From positions 45,433,010 to 45,497,009 of the forward strand of contig CM054140.1 in assembly GCA_028751875.1 (NCBI GenBank): DNA of 64,000 bases. Reading direction: 5' to 3'. A program made the position numbers and the translations under genes. The DNA comes from Rapana venosa. Lineage: Eukaryota > Mollusca > Gastropoda > Neogastropoda > Muricidae. Shown here one piece after another: positions 10,314-20,588 of the stretch (position 1 is the stretch's first letter; each line of letters starts with the position of its first letter). The notes beneath the pieces are model-generated. The model did no database searches, was not told the DNA's origin, and saw nothing but the letters and a program-made list of their open reading frames with translations.

Positions 10314-11049
10314 TGCTGCTTGCACGATTTTGATATTTGTGTCTCGCTTGTCTCATCTTTTCTGCAGAACTCTGTTGCATGCAGATCATGGCGCATCATT
10401 TTAAAAACTTTTCTTTGTTTGTTTTTTTATCCTTTTTTGCTTGTAGTGAGACTGGTGTGTGGGGGGGGGGGGGGGGGTGCTCTGCATGTCTGTGACCGTC
10501 GCAAAAACCCTCTTTTCGTGTTTTTTTCCCCTCACTTTTCTATTTTTTTTATTTTGCAATTCCGGACAGCTGCAAAGTGTTTCCAATAATATAATCCCAT
10601 CCGTTAAATGTCAAATGTCAGGCGATAAAATCTTCATAAATTGACGAGTTCACAGCTAGCGCTTTGACTCAAAAAAGCGGCGAAATCGGGCTCAGCTCAG
10701 CAAATGTCGATTGCTTGTTCTTAATGCCAGTAAGCTCCACACACAGCAGTGCAGAGGGGAAAATAGCCGACCCCCCTTTTTTCCTACAGAGAGATAAAGA
10801 TTTCCCAGGGATTGATCCTGGATATTATAAGGGGGGATTCTATGTTTTTGTCTCTTTTTTTTGTTGACCCTGACTTCCCCTCTTACTCCTAAGCTGGCTC
10901 AGTCCAAAAGCTTTGCCAGTTATTGATATAAGCTCAGAGATAAAGATGTACATTGAAATGTTGCTTTGTTTTAAAACGTTGTGTTGAGATTGTTCATATC
11001 CTTGGCGAGGTCTTAGCATAACAATCTGCACTCTCTGATAAATTGAAAG
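10314..11049. other. Unique DNA with a G homopolymer
   Basis: A run of about 18 G lies near 10460-10477. No gene is recognised in the rest. Confidence 0.55.
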
Positions 11050-11395
11050 AAAAATTCTCTGTAGTCGGAGCTTGGCTATCTAGTATGGCAAGGATCGGAG
11101 TTTGAAGACAGTTAATACCTGAAATCAGAGTACGGCTACCTGTATGACAAAGATCGGAGTGTGAAGACAAATATGAAGTCAGAGAATGGCTGCCTATAAG
11201 GCAAGGATCGGAGTTTGAAGACAGTCATTATCTGAAATCAGAGTATCGCTGCCTATATGGCAAGGATCAGAGTGTGAAGACAGTCAGTATCTGAAGTCAG
11301 AGGGTGGCTGCCTACGATAATGTCAGGCAGTATCTGAAATCAGATTATGGCTGCCTATATTATGGCAAGGAGTTATTGAAGACAGTCATACACAA
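11050..11395. repeat. Minisatellite, unit about 59 bp, 5-6 copies
   Basis: Repeating phrases GGCTGCCTATATGGCAAGGA, TCGGAGTTTGAAGACAGTCA and TATCTGAAATCAGAGTAT. Copies differ by small indels; the fifth lacks the GAAGACAG part. The phrase CGGAGTATGGCTGCCTATATGGC resembles the tail module of the tRNA-headed SINE 200 bp downstream, so the array may have grown from a SINE fragment. Confidence 0.88.
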
Positions 11396-11587
11396 CAGTC
11401 GAAGTCTTTTCTTATCCAGAGTGTATACTCTCACTGTAAGTCCTAGGTGTAATAAGTCAGAAAGAGAGAACACCCTAAGAGATCTCCAGGGTGTTATGCT
11501 GGAGGTACACCGAACGACCTCAGCATCTAGATACCTTCCCTTTCCCATGGGTAGTCGGCTGGTTCTGATTCGAGTTCAGCGTCGAAG

Positions 11588-11870
11588 GAGGCTATAGCCG
11601 AGTGGTTAAGACCGTTTGACTTCAAGTCCACGGGTCCATGAAGTCGTGGGTTTGAATCTTGGCGGCGTCTGTTGAATTTGGGGGGGGGGGGGGGGGGTGG
11701 AGGTGATTTAGCATCTTTCAGGCCATCTTCCAAGTGCAAGACCTTCCAGTGCTTTAATTGCCGTCTTGTATGTACACGTACAGAAGATCGAACATGCACG
11801 CAAAAGATCCAAGTTCTTCATGTCAGTGTCCGGCTGGTTACGGAAACTCCCCCACCCCTGATTTTCAGTT
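11588..11870 (+). mobile_element. Family G SINE, tRNA-Leu-like head
   Basis: Head 11590-11665 has an excellent A box (TAGCCGAGTGGTTAAG) and a B box (GTGGGTTTGAATC), with tRNA-Leu-like spacing. An expanded G run of about 17 (11680-11697) follows. The body reads GTACACGTACAGAAGATCGA, ATGCACGCAAAAGATCC and CATGTCAGTGTCCGG. I recognise this body from common molluscan SINEs. Its 3' part is separated from the body by an inverted copy of the tail (next entry). Confidence 0.85.
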
Positions 11871-11883
11871 CCTTTGCCACAGC

Positions 11884-12077
11884 TCGGAGGTTCACCAATG
11901 GTGAGATTTCTGCGTATGCAACCGGTTTTTTCCCCAACATTTAGGTAGCCGCATTCCAATCTTGGGAATGGTTACGGAAGCACGAGCACATATCCCCGAA
12001 GTCGGAATGCGGCTACTTTCAAGGTGGGCATAAAACGGTCTTACACGCTATATCTCTCACCATTGGTGAACCTCGGA
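11884..12077. repeat. Long inverted repeat made of two SINE tail modules (module F)
   Basis: The arms are about 85 bp. The perfect blocks are GAGGTTCACCAATGGTGAGA at 11887-11906 against its complement at 12055-12074, and GTAGCCGCATTCC at 11945-11957 against 12004-12016. The right arm is in the expected sense orientation for the family G SINE; the left arm is an inverted extra copy inserted after the phrase GGTTACGGAAAC, which recurs as GGTTACGGAAGC just before the right arm. Alone the pair would look like a MITE hairpin. Confidence 0.88.
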
Positions 12078-12309
12078 GTTCTAGCCGAGGAAAGGAAAGA
12101 CAAGGGTCCGCATGTTAAGAGCCATTGCTGTACAGCCAGAGTCTGAAAAACAGATTATTCTCTTAAAGCAACAAACAAAATAAAAACCCTAAGCGGTTGA
12201 TTGATATTTAAATGCTGAGGGCAGGGGTTTTTTGTCGGTTTACTTTTTGCTCAGTTTGTGTGTTCTTAGTCGGTTTTAATCTGTCTGTGTGTTTTTCTCT
12301 GTTTGACTC

Positions 12310-12326
12310 TGTGTGTGTGTGCGTGC

Positions 12327-12410
<84 letters not shown>

Positions 12411-12456
12411 TTATGTGTGTGTGTGTGCGTGCGTGCGTGCGTGTGTGTGTGTGTGT
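12310..12456. repeat. (GT)n / (GCGT)n microsatellite
   Basis: Alternating GT and GCGT blocks ending directly against a family B SINE tail. Confidence 0.97.
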
Positions 12457-12513
12457 ACTGGATGTAAAAAAAAGCATGTGAGTGCTTATTTGTTATCCTC
12501 GAAATAAAAAGAA
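12457..12513 (+). mobile_element. Family B SINE, 3' tail only
   Basis: Reads ACTGGATGTAAAAAAAAGCA, TGTGAGTGCTTATTTG and TATCCTCGAAATAAAAAG. The rest of the element is replaced by the preceding GT array. Confidence 0.85.
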
Positions 12514-13084
12514 AATGACTTTTACACTCTCTCTCACCATCTTCCTCTCACTCATTCACTCGTTTACTCTGTGTGTGTGTGCGTATGTGTATGTGTTCGT
12601 GCGTGCCTGTGCGTGCGCGTGCGCGCGCGAGCGCGTATATGTGTTAAACATACACGCACGTGCATGTGCATACACGTGTGTGCCTGTATGCCTGTGTCTG
12701 GGTGCACACGACGTATGCCAATATTGTGTTCAGAGTTTTTTTCTCACAAAACTTTGCTTGTTAGCTCATTGCCAGGTCCTGGCTTTTGGGGGGGTTTGTT
12801 TTTCCCACACTGCGATATACACCTTTTTTTCCCCCTGTATCAAATCTAAGAGAAAAGTTGTGTAATCTGGAGTAGGCTTCTTCCAGCGAGAGTGAGCGTG
12901 ACTGGTCGAAGAATCGATGGCTGGGTGATCGATGTGGAGCCGGACAGATGAGCTGCACTGTGGATTTTGTTGGCTTCGTCTGCCCAAGGCCATCGTGCAG
13001 CAAGTCCGTTATGTCTGAGGCCTCTGTGACGTCGGCAGTAGCTGACCCAGACTCTTTTTAAAGTAGCAGGATTTGTCTGATGCG
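12514..13084. other. Mixed GT/CG-rich stretch and unique DNA
   Basis: Imperfect GT/GCGC/CACGTG-like alternating purine-pyrimidine DNA at 12570-12700, a Z-DNA-prone composition. The remainder is unclassified. Confidence 0.55.
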
Positions 13085-13160
13085 TGTTGTGTGGCCGAGT
13101 GGGCTAGGGTGGTTGGGTTTGTAAGCGTGATGGTTCAAGTCTGGGCAGCGTATATTGAAA
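13085..13160 (+). mobile_element. Degenerate tRNA-like SINE head
   Basis: The A-box-like TGTGGCCGAGTGGGCTAG and B-box-like GATGGTTCAAGTCTGGGCAG are about 35 bp apart, as in a tRNA-derived promoter. No body of a known family follows, and pairing of the acceptor ends is poor, so it is not a tRNA gene. Confidence 0.45.
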
Positions 13161-13956
13161 GGGTGTTAAGGAGGGGATGTTTAAACTCAGTGGCGTGCAG
13201 ATTTGCCAGTACCTTGAATTTTTTATGGTATGAGTAAGAACGTAGAAAATTCCAGCTTCTTGCAAGATAAAGTTTATATAATAGGTGTAAACGTTTGGAA
13301 AACTACCAACGTGCGCAAGGCTTTACCTGTGAAATGGATCATAGAGGGCCTGTTTGACTAAGACAGGATTTTTGGTAGGTGTGGCATAGCTTGTATTGCC
13401 TATTCCGCACTCTGTGATTCTCATTTGAGGAAACTGAAAATTAGGACCTCTCAAACTAGCTAGATAGTAAGCAGTATTTTGGTCTCTCAAAACCTTTATT
13501 CATTGATGTCCGTGTTGTTTTAAAAACAATAGATTGATGGAAAGCAGTAAGTTAGTTCTTTTAATGTTAGGGGTCATCTATAACTTTGCAGCAATCATGA
13601 CAATCAAAGCAAAATTAACAAACAAACCAAAGAGACAAACATGACACTGGTGGTATAAACAACAGCGGGATGCTTTCTAGCAACTGTGGTCGTTCTTTCA
13701 ACTAACACGGAAAACAAGCATCCCTTAATTTTGTACCCGTACCAGTGACCGTGACGTTGATAGTAGGGGAGACTGAAGAAGTATGTGGATAGAAAGTACT
13801 CGTCATCTTCTTCTCTCGGGTGCTGCCGCAAAGCAGCTCTCAGATGCTGAGGACTGTCCTTTCTTTCAAGCCGCAAAGTCCAGTTCTTGTTTCGACAGTT
13901 TCGCTGTCAGCCTTCCTCTGCTGGTTGTGCCTGGCCTGCAGAACTGCTTTGGGTAG
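13161..13956. other. Unique DNA, nothing recognised
   Basis: No gene or repeat was found. A minus-strand open frame of 90 codons at 13604-13876 has no recognisable domain. Confidence 0.5.
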
Positions 13957-14655
13957 GAAGTGATGGCAGTTTTGGACAGGAAGGATGTCATGACAGTTTA
14001 ATCCAGAAAGGAAGTCATGGCAGTTTTGGACAGGAAGAAAGTAATGACAGTTTTAGACAGGAAGTCATGGCAGTTTTGGACAGGAAGTCATGGCAGTTTT
14101 AGACAGGAAGTCATGGCAGTTTTGGACAGGAAGTCATGGCAGTTTTAGACAAGAAGTCATGGCAGTTTTAGACAAGAAGTCATGGCAGTTTTGGACAGGA
14201 AGGAAGTCATGGCAGTTTTAGACAGGAAGTCATGGCAGTTTTGGACAGGAAGTCATGGCAGTTTTGGACAGGAAGTCATGGCAGTTTTGGACAGGAAGAA
14301 AGTCATGACAGTTTTGGACAGGAAGTCATGGCAGTTTTAGACAGGAAGTCATGGCAGTTTTGGACAGGAAGTCATGGCAGTTTTTTGGACAGGAAGTCAT
14401 GGCAGTTTTGGACAGGAAGTCATGGCAGTTTTTTGGACAGGAAGTCATGGCAGTTTTGGACAGGAAGTTATGGCAGTTTTTTGGACAGGAAGTCATGGCA
14501 GTTTTGGACAGGAAGTCATGGCAGTTTTGGACAGGAAGTCATGGCAGTTTTGGACAGGAAGGAAGTCATGGCAGTTTTGGACAGGAAGGAAGTCATGGCA
14601 GTTTTGGACAGGAAGAAAGTCACCGCACTTTTGGACATGAAGGAAGTCATGGCAG
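13957..14655. repeat. Minisatellite, unit 23 bp (about 29 copies)
   Basis: Unit reads GGAAGTCATGGCAGTTTT then GGACA. Most copies are 23 bp, with +2 T and +4 GGAA variants. A 23-bp unit cycles through all three frames, giving the repeated peptides MAVLDRK / SWQFWTG / SHGSFGQE; the plus-strand open frames here are artefacts. Confidence 0.97.
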
Positions 14656-14829
14656 ATCGTATGATCAATGCAGGCGTACATAGCTACACACATTTTTTCA
14701 CAAACATCACAGCATCCAAGAAGAATGAAAAGTAAGACTTAAATGATTGCATCACCTTTTTAAGGATTCTTCAATACCTAATATATTCAGAAAAGAAAGA
14801 AAAGATTAGCCAAGAGTTGTGTACTCTGT

Positions 14830-15051
14830 GACTCTGGAGGGGTGACCGTTTGCGCGCCTTGGCTTCAGTACAGTTACCCCAGTTCACCCAGCTGTAAATG
14901 GGTACCTGCCCTCTTTAGGGTCAGGGAAGGTAAAGCAGCGAGGGAGAGGAGATGGGCGCCGCCCTCAATATGCTGGCCCCTGGAGAAGTGAGGTCTCTGA
15001 CGCCTCGCTCCCTTACGACCGTATAGGTTATGGGGACACCTTGACCTTTAT
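14830..15051 (+). mobile_element. Family A SINE, 5'-truncated within the 5S part, with TSD
   Basis: Starts at GGGTGACCGTTTGCGCGCC, so the tRNA head and most of the 5S segment are absent; the body is nearly identical to 10100-10290. A perfect 14-bp target-site duplication GTTGTGTACTCTGT lies at 14816-14829 and 15052-15065. This shows 5' truncation during reverse transcription rather than later deletion. Confidence 0.95.
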
Positions 15052-15065
15052 GTTGTGTACTCTGT

Positions 15066-15471
15066 AATGTGAAAATACCGGTGATGGTGTCGGGAGTAGA
15101 AAAAACATTTCAGCAATGACTGCTGATGATAGCCTGTGGGTGTGATGTATCTAGCTGTAAACTAACAACTTGTGATTAGAAAAGCGACAGAACAAAACAA
15201 CCAATATTATTCTATTACACTGGAAAATGACTGCAAGCCATAGGTAAAAAAACAACAACCATTCTTGCAAATATGCCCCTGTTAACGTGAACATTTTATC
15301 AACTTTTTTTTCAGGCTTACTTTTCTAATTGTATCATTTTTACGCGAAAACTGAAAACTTCAAGAGCAGTGACGACGACGGCGTAATAAGATGATAAGGA
15401 CAACAAGAATGATGATGATAAGAATGATAATGATAACGCTAGTGATTGTTATCGTTATTCTTTATCCAAGA
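15066..15471. other. Unique AT-rich DNA
   Basis: Short GAT/GAC trinucleotide patches near 15370-15440. No gene is seen. Confidence 0.5.
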
Positions 15472-15575
15472 AGTTGGAATGCATCTTCCTTCTAATGGTG
15501 GGCAAAAACGGTCGTGTACGCGACGATCTCACCATTGATGAAGCTAGTAGGTCTAGCCGAGAAATGAAAAAACCC
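15472..15575 (+). mobile_element. Solo SINE tail (module F)
   Basis: Reads GGAATGCATCTTCC, ATGGTGGGCAAAAACGGTC, ATCTCACCATTGATG and GGTCTAGCCGAG: the same module as in 11884-12077, 42195-42330 and 43145-43290. No head is recognisable before it. Confidence 0.75.
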
Positions 15576-15639
15576 AGTTATTACTTTATGTAGGGAAATG
15601 CCCCAATAATAAGCTCAAAGTACAACATACAAGAGGACA

Positions 15640-15826
15640 CACACATCCGCAAATGCAAGTCCGCAAGCACATGTACACACACAGACTACACACGCACACA
15701 CATACACACTATCCCTCTCTCTCTCTCTCCCACTCTCTCTCTCTCCCTTACTCTCTATCTATCTATATATCTATCTTTCTTTCTTTCTCTTTCTCTCTCT
15801 CAAACACACACACACACACACACACA

Positions 15827-15910
<84 letters not shown>
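15640..15910. repeat. CA, CT, (TATC), CA, CT compound array
   Basis: The longest piece is a pure CT run from about 15829 to 15909. Confidence 0.96.
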
Positions 15911-15912
<2 letters not shown>

Positions 15913-16539
15913 CTCAACAAGACAATACCAGATACCTGGCAATTACCGCCAAATATTTCAGACCTTTTTTTCCCCCGCCAAGAGTATCATTTAACAAGAA
16001 ACCGACCTTTTACTTGTTTAACTGCCACCACCAGGTCTTGGACAAAGTAGATCACCGCTATGTTGGCCAATCTTCTTATGAAGAACTAGAGATACAAGTT
16101 CCCTCAGAAAAAGTGATCTCTTTTGTTTAATCATCGACCTAAATACAACAATTGTGTGTGGTTTTTTTTTATACTTTTTATCACTGAGAGTTCTGAAGTT
16201 ACGATTATAATCAGATTAGATTCTGTTAAGGACAATTCTAGAAGTTTGAAGAGTTTTTGTTTCGTAAGCTGAAGGACCTAGACGTCGTCATTGTGTCAAG
16301 GGTTTATTTCTACTCGTGATCAGACTGAGTATCCTTGGCCTCCTTAGTCTTGGCGAAATTGAACACTTAGCACCGATTTACTTGTTTGAAAATGTGCTTT
16401 GTTAAAGACTGTTGCAGTTATTAAAAAAAAGTCAAAAAAGAAAACGTTGATTGTGTTCCATAGTTGAAATGTCAGGAGTAAAGCTTGATTTTAGGAATCT
16501 TATATGCACTCTTTCACCATCAAAATTTTATTTCACACA
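15911..16539. other. Unique DNA, nothing recognised
   Basis: AT-rich; no gene, SINE box or tandem unit. Confidence 0.5.
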
Positions 16540-16543
16540 CACA

Positions 16544-16617
<74 letters not shown>

Positions 16618-16657
16618 ATCTATCTATCTATCTCTCTATCTATCTGTCTCTCTCTCA

Positions 16658-16732
<75 letters not shown>
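16540..16732. repeat. (TATC)n, (CT)n, (AT)n compound array
   Basis: A pure TATC run of about 80 bp, then CT, then an AT run of about 28 bp (16705-16732). Confidence 0.97.
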
Positions 16733-16735
<3 letters not shown>

Positions 16736-16936
16736 GTGTGTATGTGAGTCATCGATTACTCCTGCAGTGAAATGCTATTTGGACTAATAATTGTTCTTTT
16801 TTTGTTAATGTGCTGGTTTTGTCAAGCCGATGTCACCCCACCCACCCCACCCCACCCCAACCTGTCGTACTGTATTTCGTTGGGCCCAATTTATCTTAAT
16901 GCTCTGGTCATTTGAAGGTAAAGCATAACACAGATT

Positions 16937-17041
16937 TCCATTCCATTCCATTCCATTCCATTGCATTCCATTGCATTACATTACATTACATTGCATTGCA
17001 TTACATTACATTAAATTGCATTATATTACATTGCATTACAT
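16937..17041. repeat. (ATTCC)n / (ATTAC)n pentanucleotide array
   Basis: About 20 pentamers drifting from CATTC to CATTA/CATTG along the array. Confidence 0.93.
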
Positions 17042-17747
17042 TTTTTTTAATTGCACGATAGTCAAATGATAATTGAGGATGAGGCATTGCTGCTGCTATG
17101 GAAGTGCACATGTTTTGAGGCCACTTGACAGGATTACATTGCGTTTCATATCGTGGCACTCCTTTCATACATATGTATATTTTTTCGTTTTGTCGAGTCC
17201 CGTCAGTCTATCAAAAGAAATCCTATCAAATCGAACAGCACACCGTGTTTTTAACGACGGAAAAAGGGTTGAGAACGAGCTTCCCAAGCGTGATTGCCTG
17301 CATGATAAGAACTAATATCCGATATGACGCTGTTCAGGAATGTCAAGCTTCTGAAGCATAAGCTGATAGTGTGTGTGTGTGGGGGGGGGGGGGGGGTGCG
17401 TGCGTGCGCGCGCGTGTGTGTGTTTGTGTGTAACACGGCTGTTGTGTCGATGAAAAGAAACGATGGGTTAAATTTTACTTCGTAAGTGAATCACTATTTC
17501 GAATATTTCGTCAATATTCATATTGTATTTAATACCTTCAACGTGGTGGTTGCCAATGTCTTGACAGTGCTCTGTTTAAAATGCATGGGACGTTTTGCTG
17601 CAAGGAAGTGTTTTCAATTAATCTCCTCGAACAGTCTATGCGCTAACTGATTGGTAGTGTACCCGTAAGAGCTTGATGCCCTTGATCGATTTTGGGACAA
17701 CACAAAATTTACTTGTTTCATTTATAAGTTTAAAGACATTTATTGTT
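17042..17747. other. Unique DNA with a GT/G run
   Basis: A GT run grading into about 16 G and then GCGT lies at 17368-17431. No gene is recognised. Confidence 0.55.
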
Positions 17748-17834
17748 TATTTTATTTATTTTACTCTTTAATTTCGAGGACAAGGGAATAAGCACTCATG
17801 TGCTTTTTTTTACATCTAGTCCCCGTGTGTATGC
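17748..17834 (-). mobile_element. Family B SINE, 3' tail only
   Basis: Minus-strand tail containing ATTTCGAGGACAAGGGAATA and AGCACTCATGTGC up to TCCCCGTGTGTATGC, then unrelated DNA. Confidence 0.82.
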
Positions 17835-18310
17835 TTGCACTCTGTGCGTTTTGTTTGTAGGCTGTAATAGAAGTGACCATTTGTTTTTATAATCATTTGT
17901 CAGGGACATGGCAGTCTAAGGCTTTCAAAAAATTTTCTCTCCTCTTGGCAGCTGATGCCTTGTGTGTTCATTAACAAGCGGCTGATTGTGCAACTCTGTA
18001 GCATTAAGCCTTTCTATGCATTCCCATCTCCCTAAGATTTAAAAGGAGATAGCATTGTTATCGAAGGAATATATTTTATACGGAGTTGGTTTTATTTCAG
18101 AAAGTTCATGTGGGCTATAGTCAAGAAATGCTTCAAAGCTATCATGCTTGACTAGAAAGTTTACTGTACGATTGACTTTTTTTGTGTTAGATACGAAGTT
18201 GAAATTGTTTTGTAGTTGAGATGGTAAGCATTACATAATTTTGAAAGGAGGATAATAAATCAGAAATTAATTTGGTGTTAAGTTGAATAATAAATAATAA
18301 CAATATTACC
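17835..18310. other. Unique AT-rich DNA
   Basis: Nothing recognised apart from AATAATAA leading into the next repeat. Confidence 0.5.
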
Positions 18311-18362
18311 TGGAATTTATATAGCGCCATATCTTGCAAAAAACAAATCAAAGCGTTTTCGT
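18311..18362 (+). repeat. Family T dispersed tail repeat
   Basis: Reads TGGAATTTATATAGCGCCAT, ATCTTGCAAAAAACAAATC and AAAGCGTTTTC. It is preceded by an AT-rich trinucleotide run and followed about 40 bp later by a (GTT)n run (18402-18433). Confidence 0.8.
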
Positions 18363-18402
18363 TCATCCCACTCATTCACATGCAGCCAGTTACAATTAAT
18401 AG

Positions 18403-18433
<31 letters not shown>

Positions 18434-18510
18434 GTTTTCACAAATTCAAATGTATATACACACACGCACGCACGCACACTCACGCACACACATGATGGTT
18501 ATAAGAAGGA

Positions 18511-18870
18511 AGGTGGCAGGATGGTTAAGACGTTTGCCTGCCAACAAGTCAACCGTGAGGTTGTGGGTTCGATTCCCTGCCTCGCCCTTTCTTCCCAGTT
18601 TTACAGAAAAAAATCGAACTGAATGTCAAAGTCCCTCGGATGAGACTATAAACCGAGGCCCCGTGTGCGAACGCATGCAAAACATCTTGCGCACGCGTTA
18701 ATCCTGTTCCGCTATTCGAAAGAGTAGGCCATTGTGTGCCGGTGGGAACAGATGACAAAATTTACAAAACCGCATACACACGGGGATTGGATGTAAAAAA
18801 GCACATGAGCGCTTATTCCATTATCCTCGATATAAAAGAATAAATAAATAAAATAAAAAATAAATAAATA
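18511..18870 (+). mobile_element. Family B SINE, full length with tRNA head
   Basis: Head 18511-18590: A box in CAGGATGGTTAAGACG and a perfect B box GGTTCGATTCCC, with tRNA-like spacing. It continues with GAATGTCAAAGTCCCTCGGA, ACTATAAACCGAGGCCCCG, TTGTGTGCCGGTGGGAACAG and GGATGTAAAAAAGCACATGA, and an (AATA)n tail. The tail abuts the 3' end of the LINE remnant on the opposite strand, so the two lie tail to tail. No clear target-site duplication was found. Confidence 0.93.
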
Positions 18871-18945
18871 TACACTTCGGCAGGGTGATGGGGTTTTGAC
18901 TGTTGAGGGCAGGACAAAAATGAGGTGGAACAAGAGGGGAGAATC

Positions 18946-20030
18946 TTAGGTTTGAAATAAATGTGTCTTGAGGCCGGATTTAAAAGCGTCATAAGAAGGC
19001 TTTTGGCGAAGGGAGAGAGGGAGGTCATTCCAGATCACCGGACCAGAAACGGAGAAAGAGCGGCGGCCAACAGTGGACTGGTTGAATCTAGGTAGTCTTA
19101 AGCACAAGGTATCTGCAGCAAAGCGGAGGGAACGAGAAGGAGTGTACAGGTGAAGACATTCACAGAGGTAGGAGGGTGCAGTTTTGTGGAGACATTTGTA
19201 ACAGAGGGTACTGATCTGATAGTTTACTCTCTGTGGCACAGGCAACCAGTGGAGAGATCGCAAGAGAGGAGTAATGTGCTCAGATTTTTTCTTCCTGAGG
19301 ACTAGTCGAGCTGCTGAGTTTTGTATACGTTGAAGGGAGTGGATAGATGATTCTGGGAGACCAGCCAGAAGAGAATTGCAATAGTCCAGACATGAGAGAA
19401 TGAGAGACGTGACTAGTTTGGATGTTGCATCAGTGGACAGGTACTTTCGAACTGCACTGATGCGCCGTAATTGATACTAGCACGATTGGCAGGTTTGGGT
19501 GATGAACTTTTGCATGGAGAGTGTGTTGTCGATAATGACCCCTAGATATTTCACAGCAGTGGATAGAGGGACAGACGTATTGCCGAATTCTATTGAAGCT
19601 GTTGTGATGGAAGAGAGTTTGTCCCTAAAAGCATGGCTTCAGTTTTATCTGCATTTAGCTGTAACTTGTTCTGTATCATCCAATTTTCGATATCTTGAAG
19701 GCAGTAGGACATATTAATCAAGAGAGAAGGCAGATTTTCAGGAGTATCACTGCTAAGAATCTGAGAGTCATCTGCATAAAAATGATGGTTGATCTGATGA
19801 CGATTTATTATATGTGAAAGGGGAGCAGTCTAGAGAGTGAAAAGAACAGGTCCGAGAACTGATCCCTGTGGGACTCCACATTGTAGTTTCGCAGGTGTTG
19901 ACAGAATCTTGTTTACTGCAACTATGTGGAATCGGTCTGTAAGGTATGAACTGAACCAGGTAAGGGCTGTGTCTTTAATACCAAACGTTTTTTGGAGGCG
20001 GGAGAGAAGAATTGAGTGGTCTAACAACAA
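18946..20030 (-). pseudogene. CR1/L2-like LINE reverse transcriptase, 5'-truncated and broken
   Basis: Minus-strand reading gives the second half of a LINE ORF2. At 20030 it enters the RT domain (LLDHSILLSRL), reaches the motif CGVPQGSVLGPVLF near 19850, and the catalytic YADD at 19767-19778. After the thumb (ENWMIQNKLQLNADKTEAML) it passes AVKYLGVIID and LDYCNSLLAGLP to the conserved LHWLPVPQRVNYQI and WNDLPLSLRQKP, ending LKTHLFQT at 18946. Defects: an in-frame stop just after VLFTL (19830-19832), a stop plus frameshift near 19585, and another stop near 19478. The fingers domain and endonuclease are absent because the copy starts abruptly near 20030. The clade is assigned from the LHWLPV and SVLGPLLF patterns, typical of CR1/L2-group elements. 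Confidence 0.93.
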
Positions 20031-20504
20031 ATAATAACAATTTGTTTCGAATATAAATCAAGTTTATTCTAACTTGTTCCGCGGAGAGGCAGTAGAGGGG
20101 GTGTACTAAAGTGTGTAATTCAGTCAGAAGTTGTTTTGAGGTAAAGGCTGTTTATTAATCGTTTCTACATGTAGATAATCAGAAATTATTCAAAGACTAA
20201 GATAACCACTCAGATTTTTTTCTAACAGAAAGCTCAGTCAGAAATTATTTAAATAGGAAAGGCTTGGCAGGCATTATGCCAAAGTTTAAAAAAAAATTGA
20301 TTGGAAACTGTTTTAAAAGTAAAGAAAGTTAATCACAACGTGAAGATGTTTAATCAAAAATTGTTTTTAAGGTGAAGCTAGTTAATGAGAAATTGTTCTT
20401 TAGTGACTGTGGTACTTTTGAAGATTAATTTCAGAGTTTAAGGTGTGTGTCGTTTTGATGATCATTTAATCTTTCAGCTTGCTAATTGTGTGCATACATG
20501 TGTG
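20031..20504. other. Unique AT-rich DNA upstream of the LINE break
   Basis: Repeated phrases like CAGAAATTATTTAAA / CAGAAGTTGTTTTGAG / CAAAAATTGTTTTTAAGG at intervals of roughly 60 bp hint at a very diverged tandem repeat between 20120 and 20400. Confidence 0.45.
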
Positions 20505-20527
20505 CACGGGCGCGCGCGCGCGTGCGT

Positions 20528-20585
<58 letters not shown>
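20505..20585. repeat. (CG)n then (GT)n microsatellite
   Basis: GCGCGCGCG leading into a GT run of about 50 bp. Confidence 0.97.

Positions 20586-20588
<3 letters not shown>

Noticed and set aside
11884..12077. MITE with terminal inverted repeats.
   Set aside because: The arms are SINE tail module F, which occurs alone at 15472 and as the tail of SINEs at 42195 and 43145. No target-site duplication flanks the hairpin.
13604..13876. Minus-strand 90-codon open frame beginning MRLERKDSPQHLR.
   Set aside because: No recognisable domain or conserved motif, and the length is expected by chance in 64 kb.
13887..14735. Open frames with MAVLDRK / SWQFWTG repeats.
   Set aside because: Produced by the 23-bp minisatellite; the same peptides appear in all three frames.
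18511..18590. Possible functional tRNA gene (good A and B boxes).
   Set aside because: The acceptor ends do not pair, and a SINE body with tail follows directly. The same reasoning removes the tRNA-like heads at 8031, 11588, 28057, 41082, 58662 and 61990-62075.
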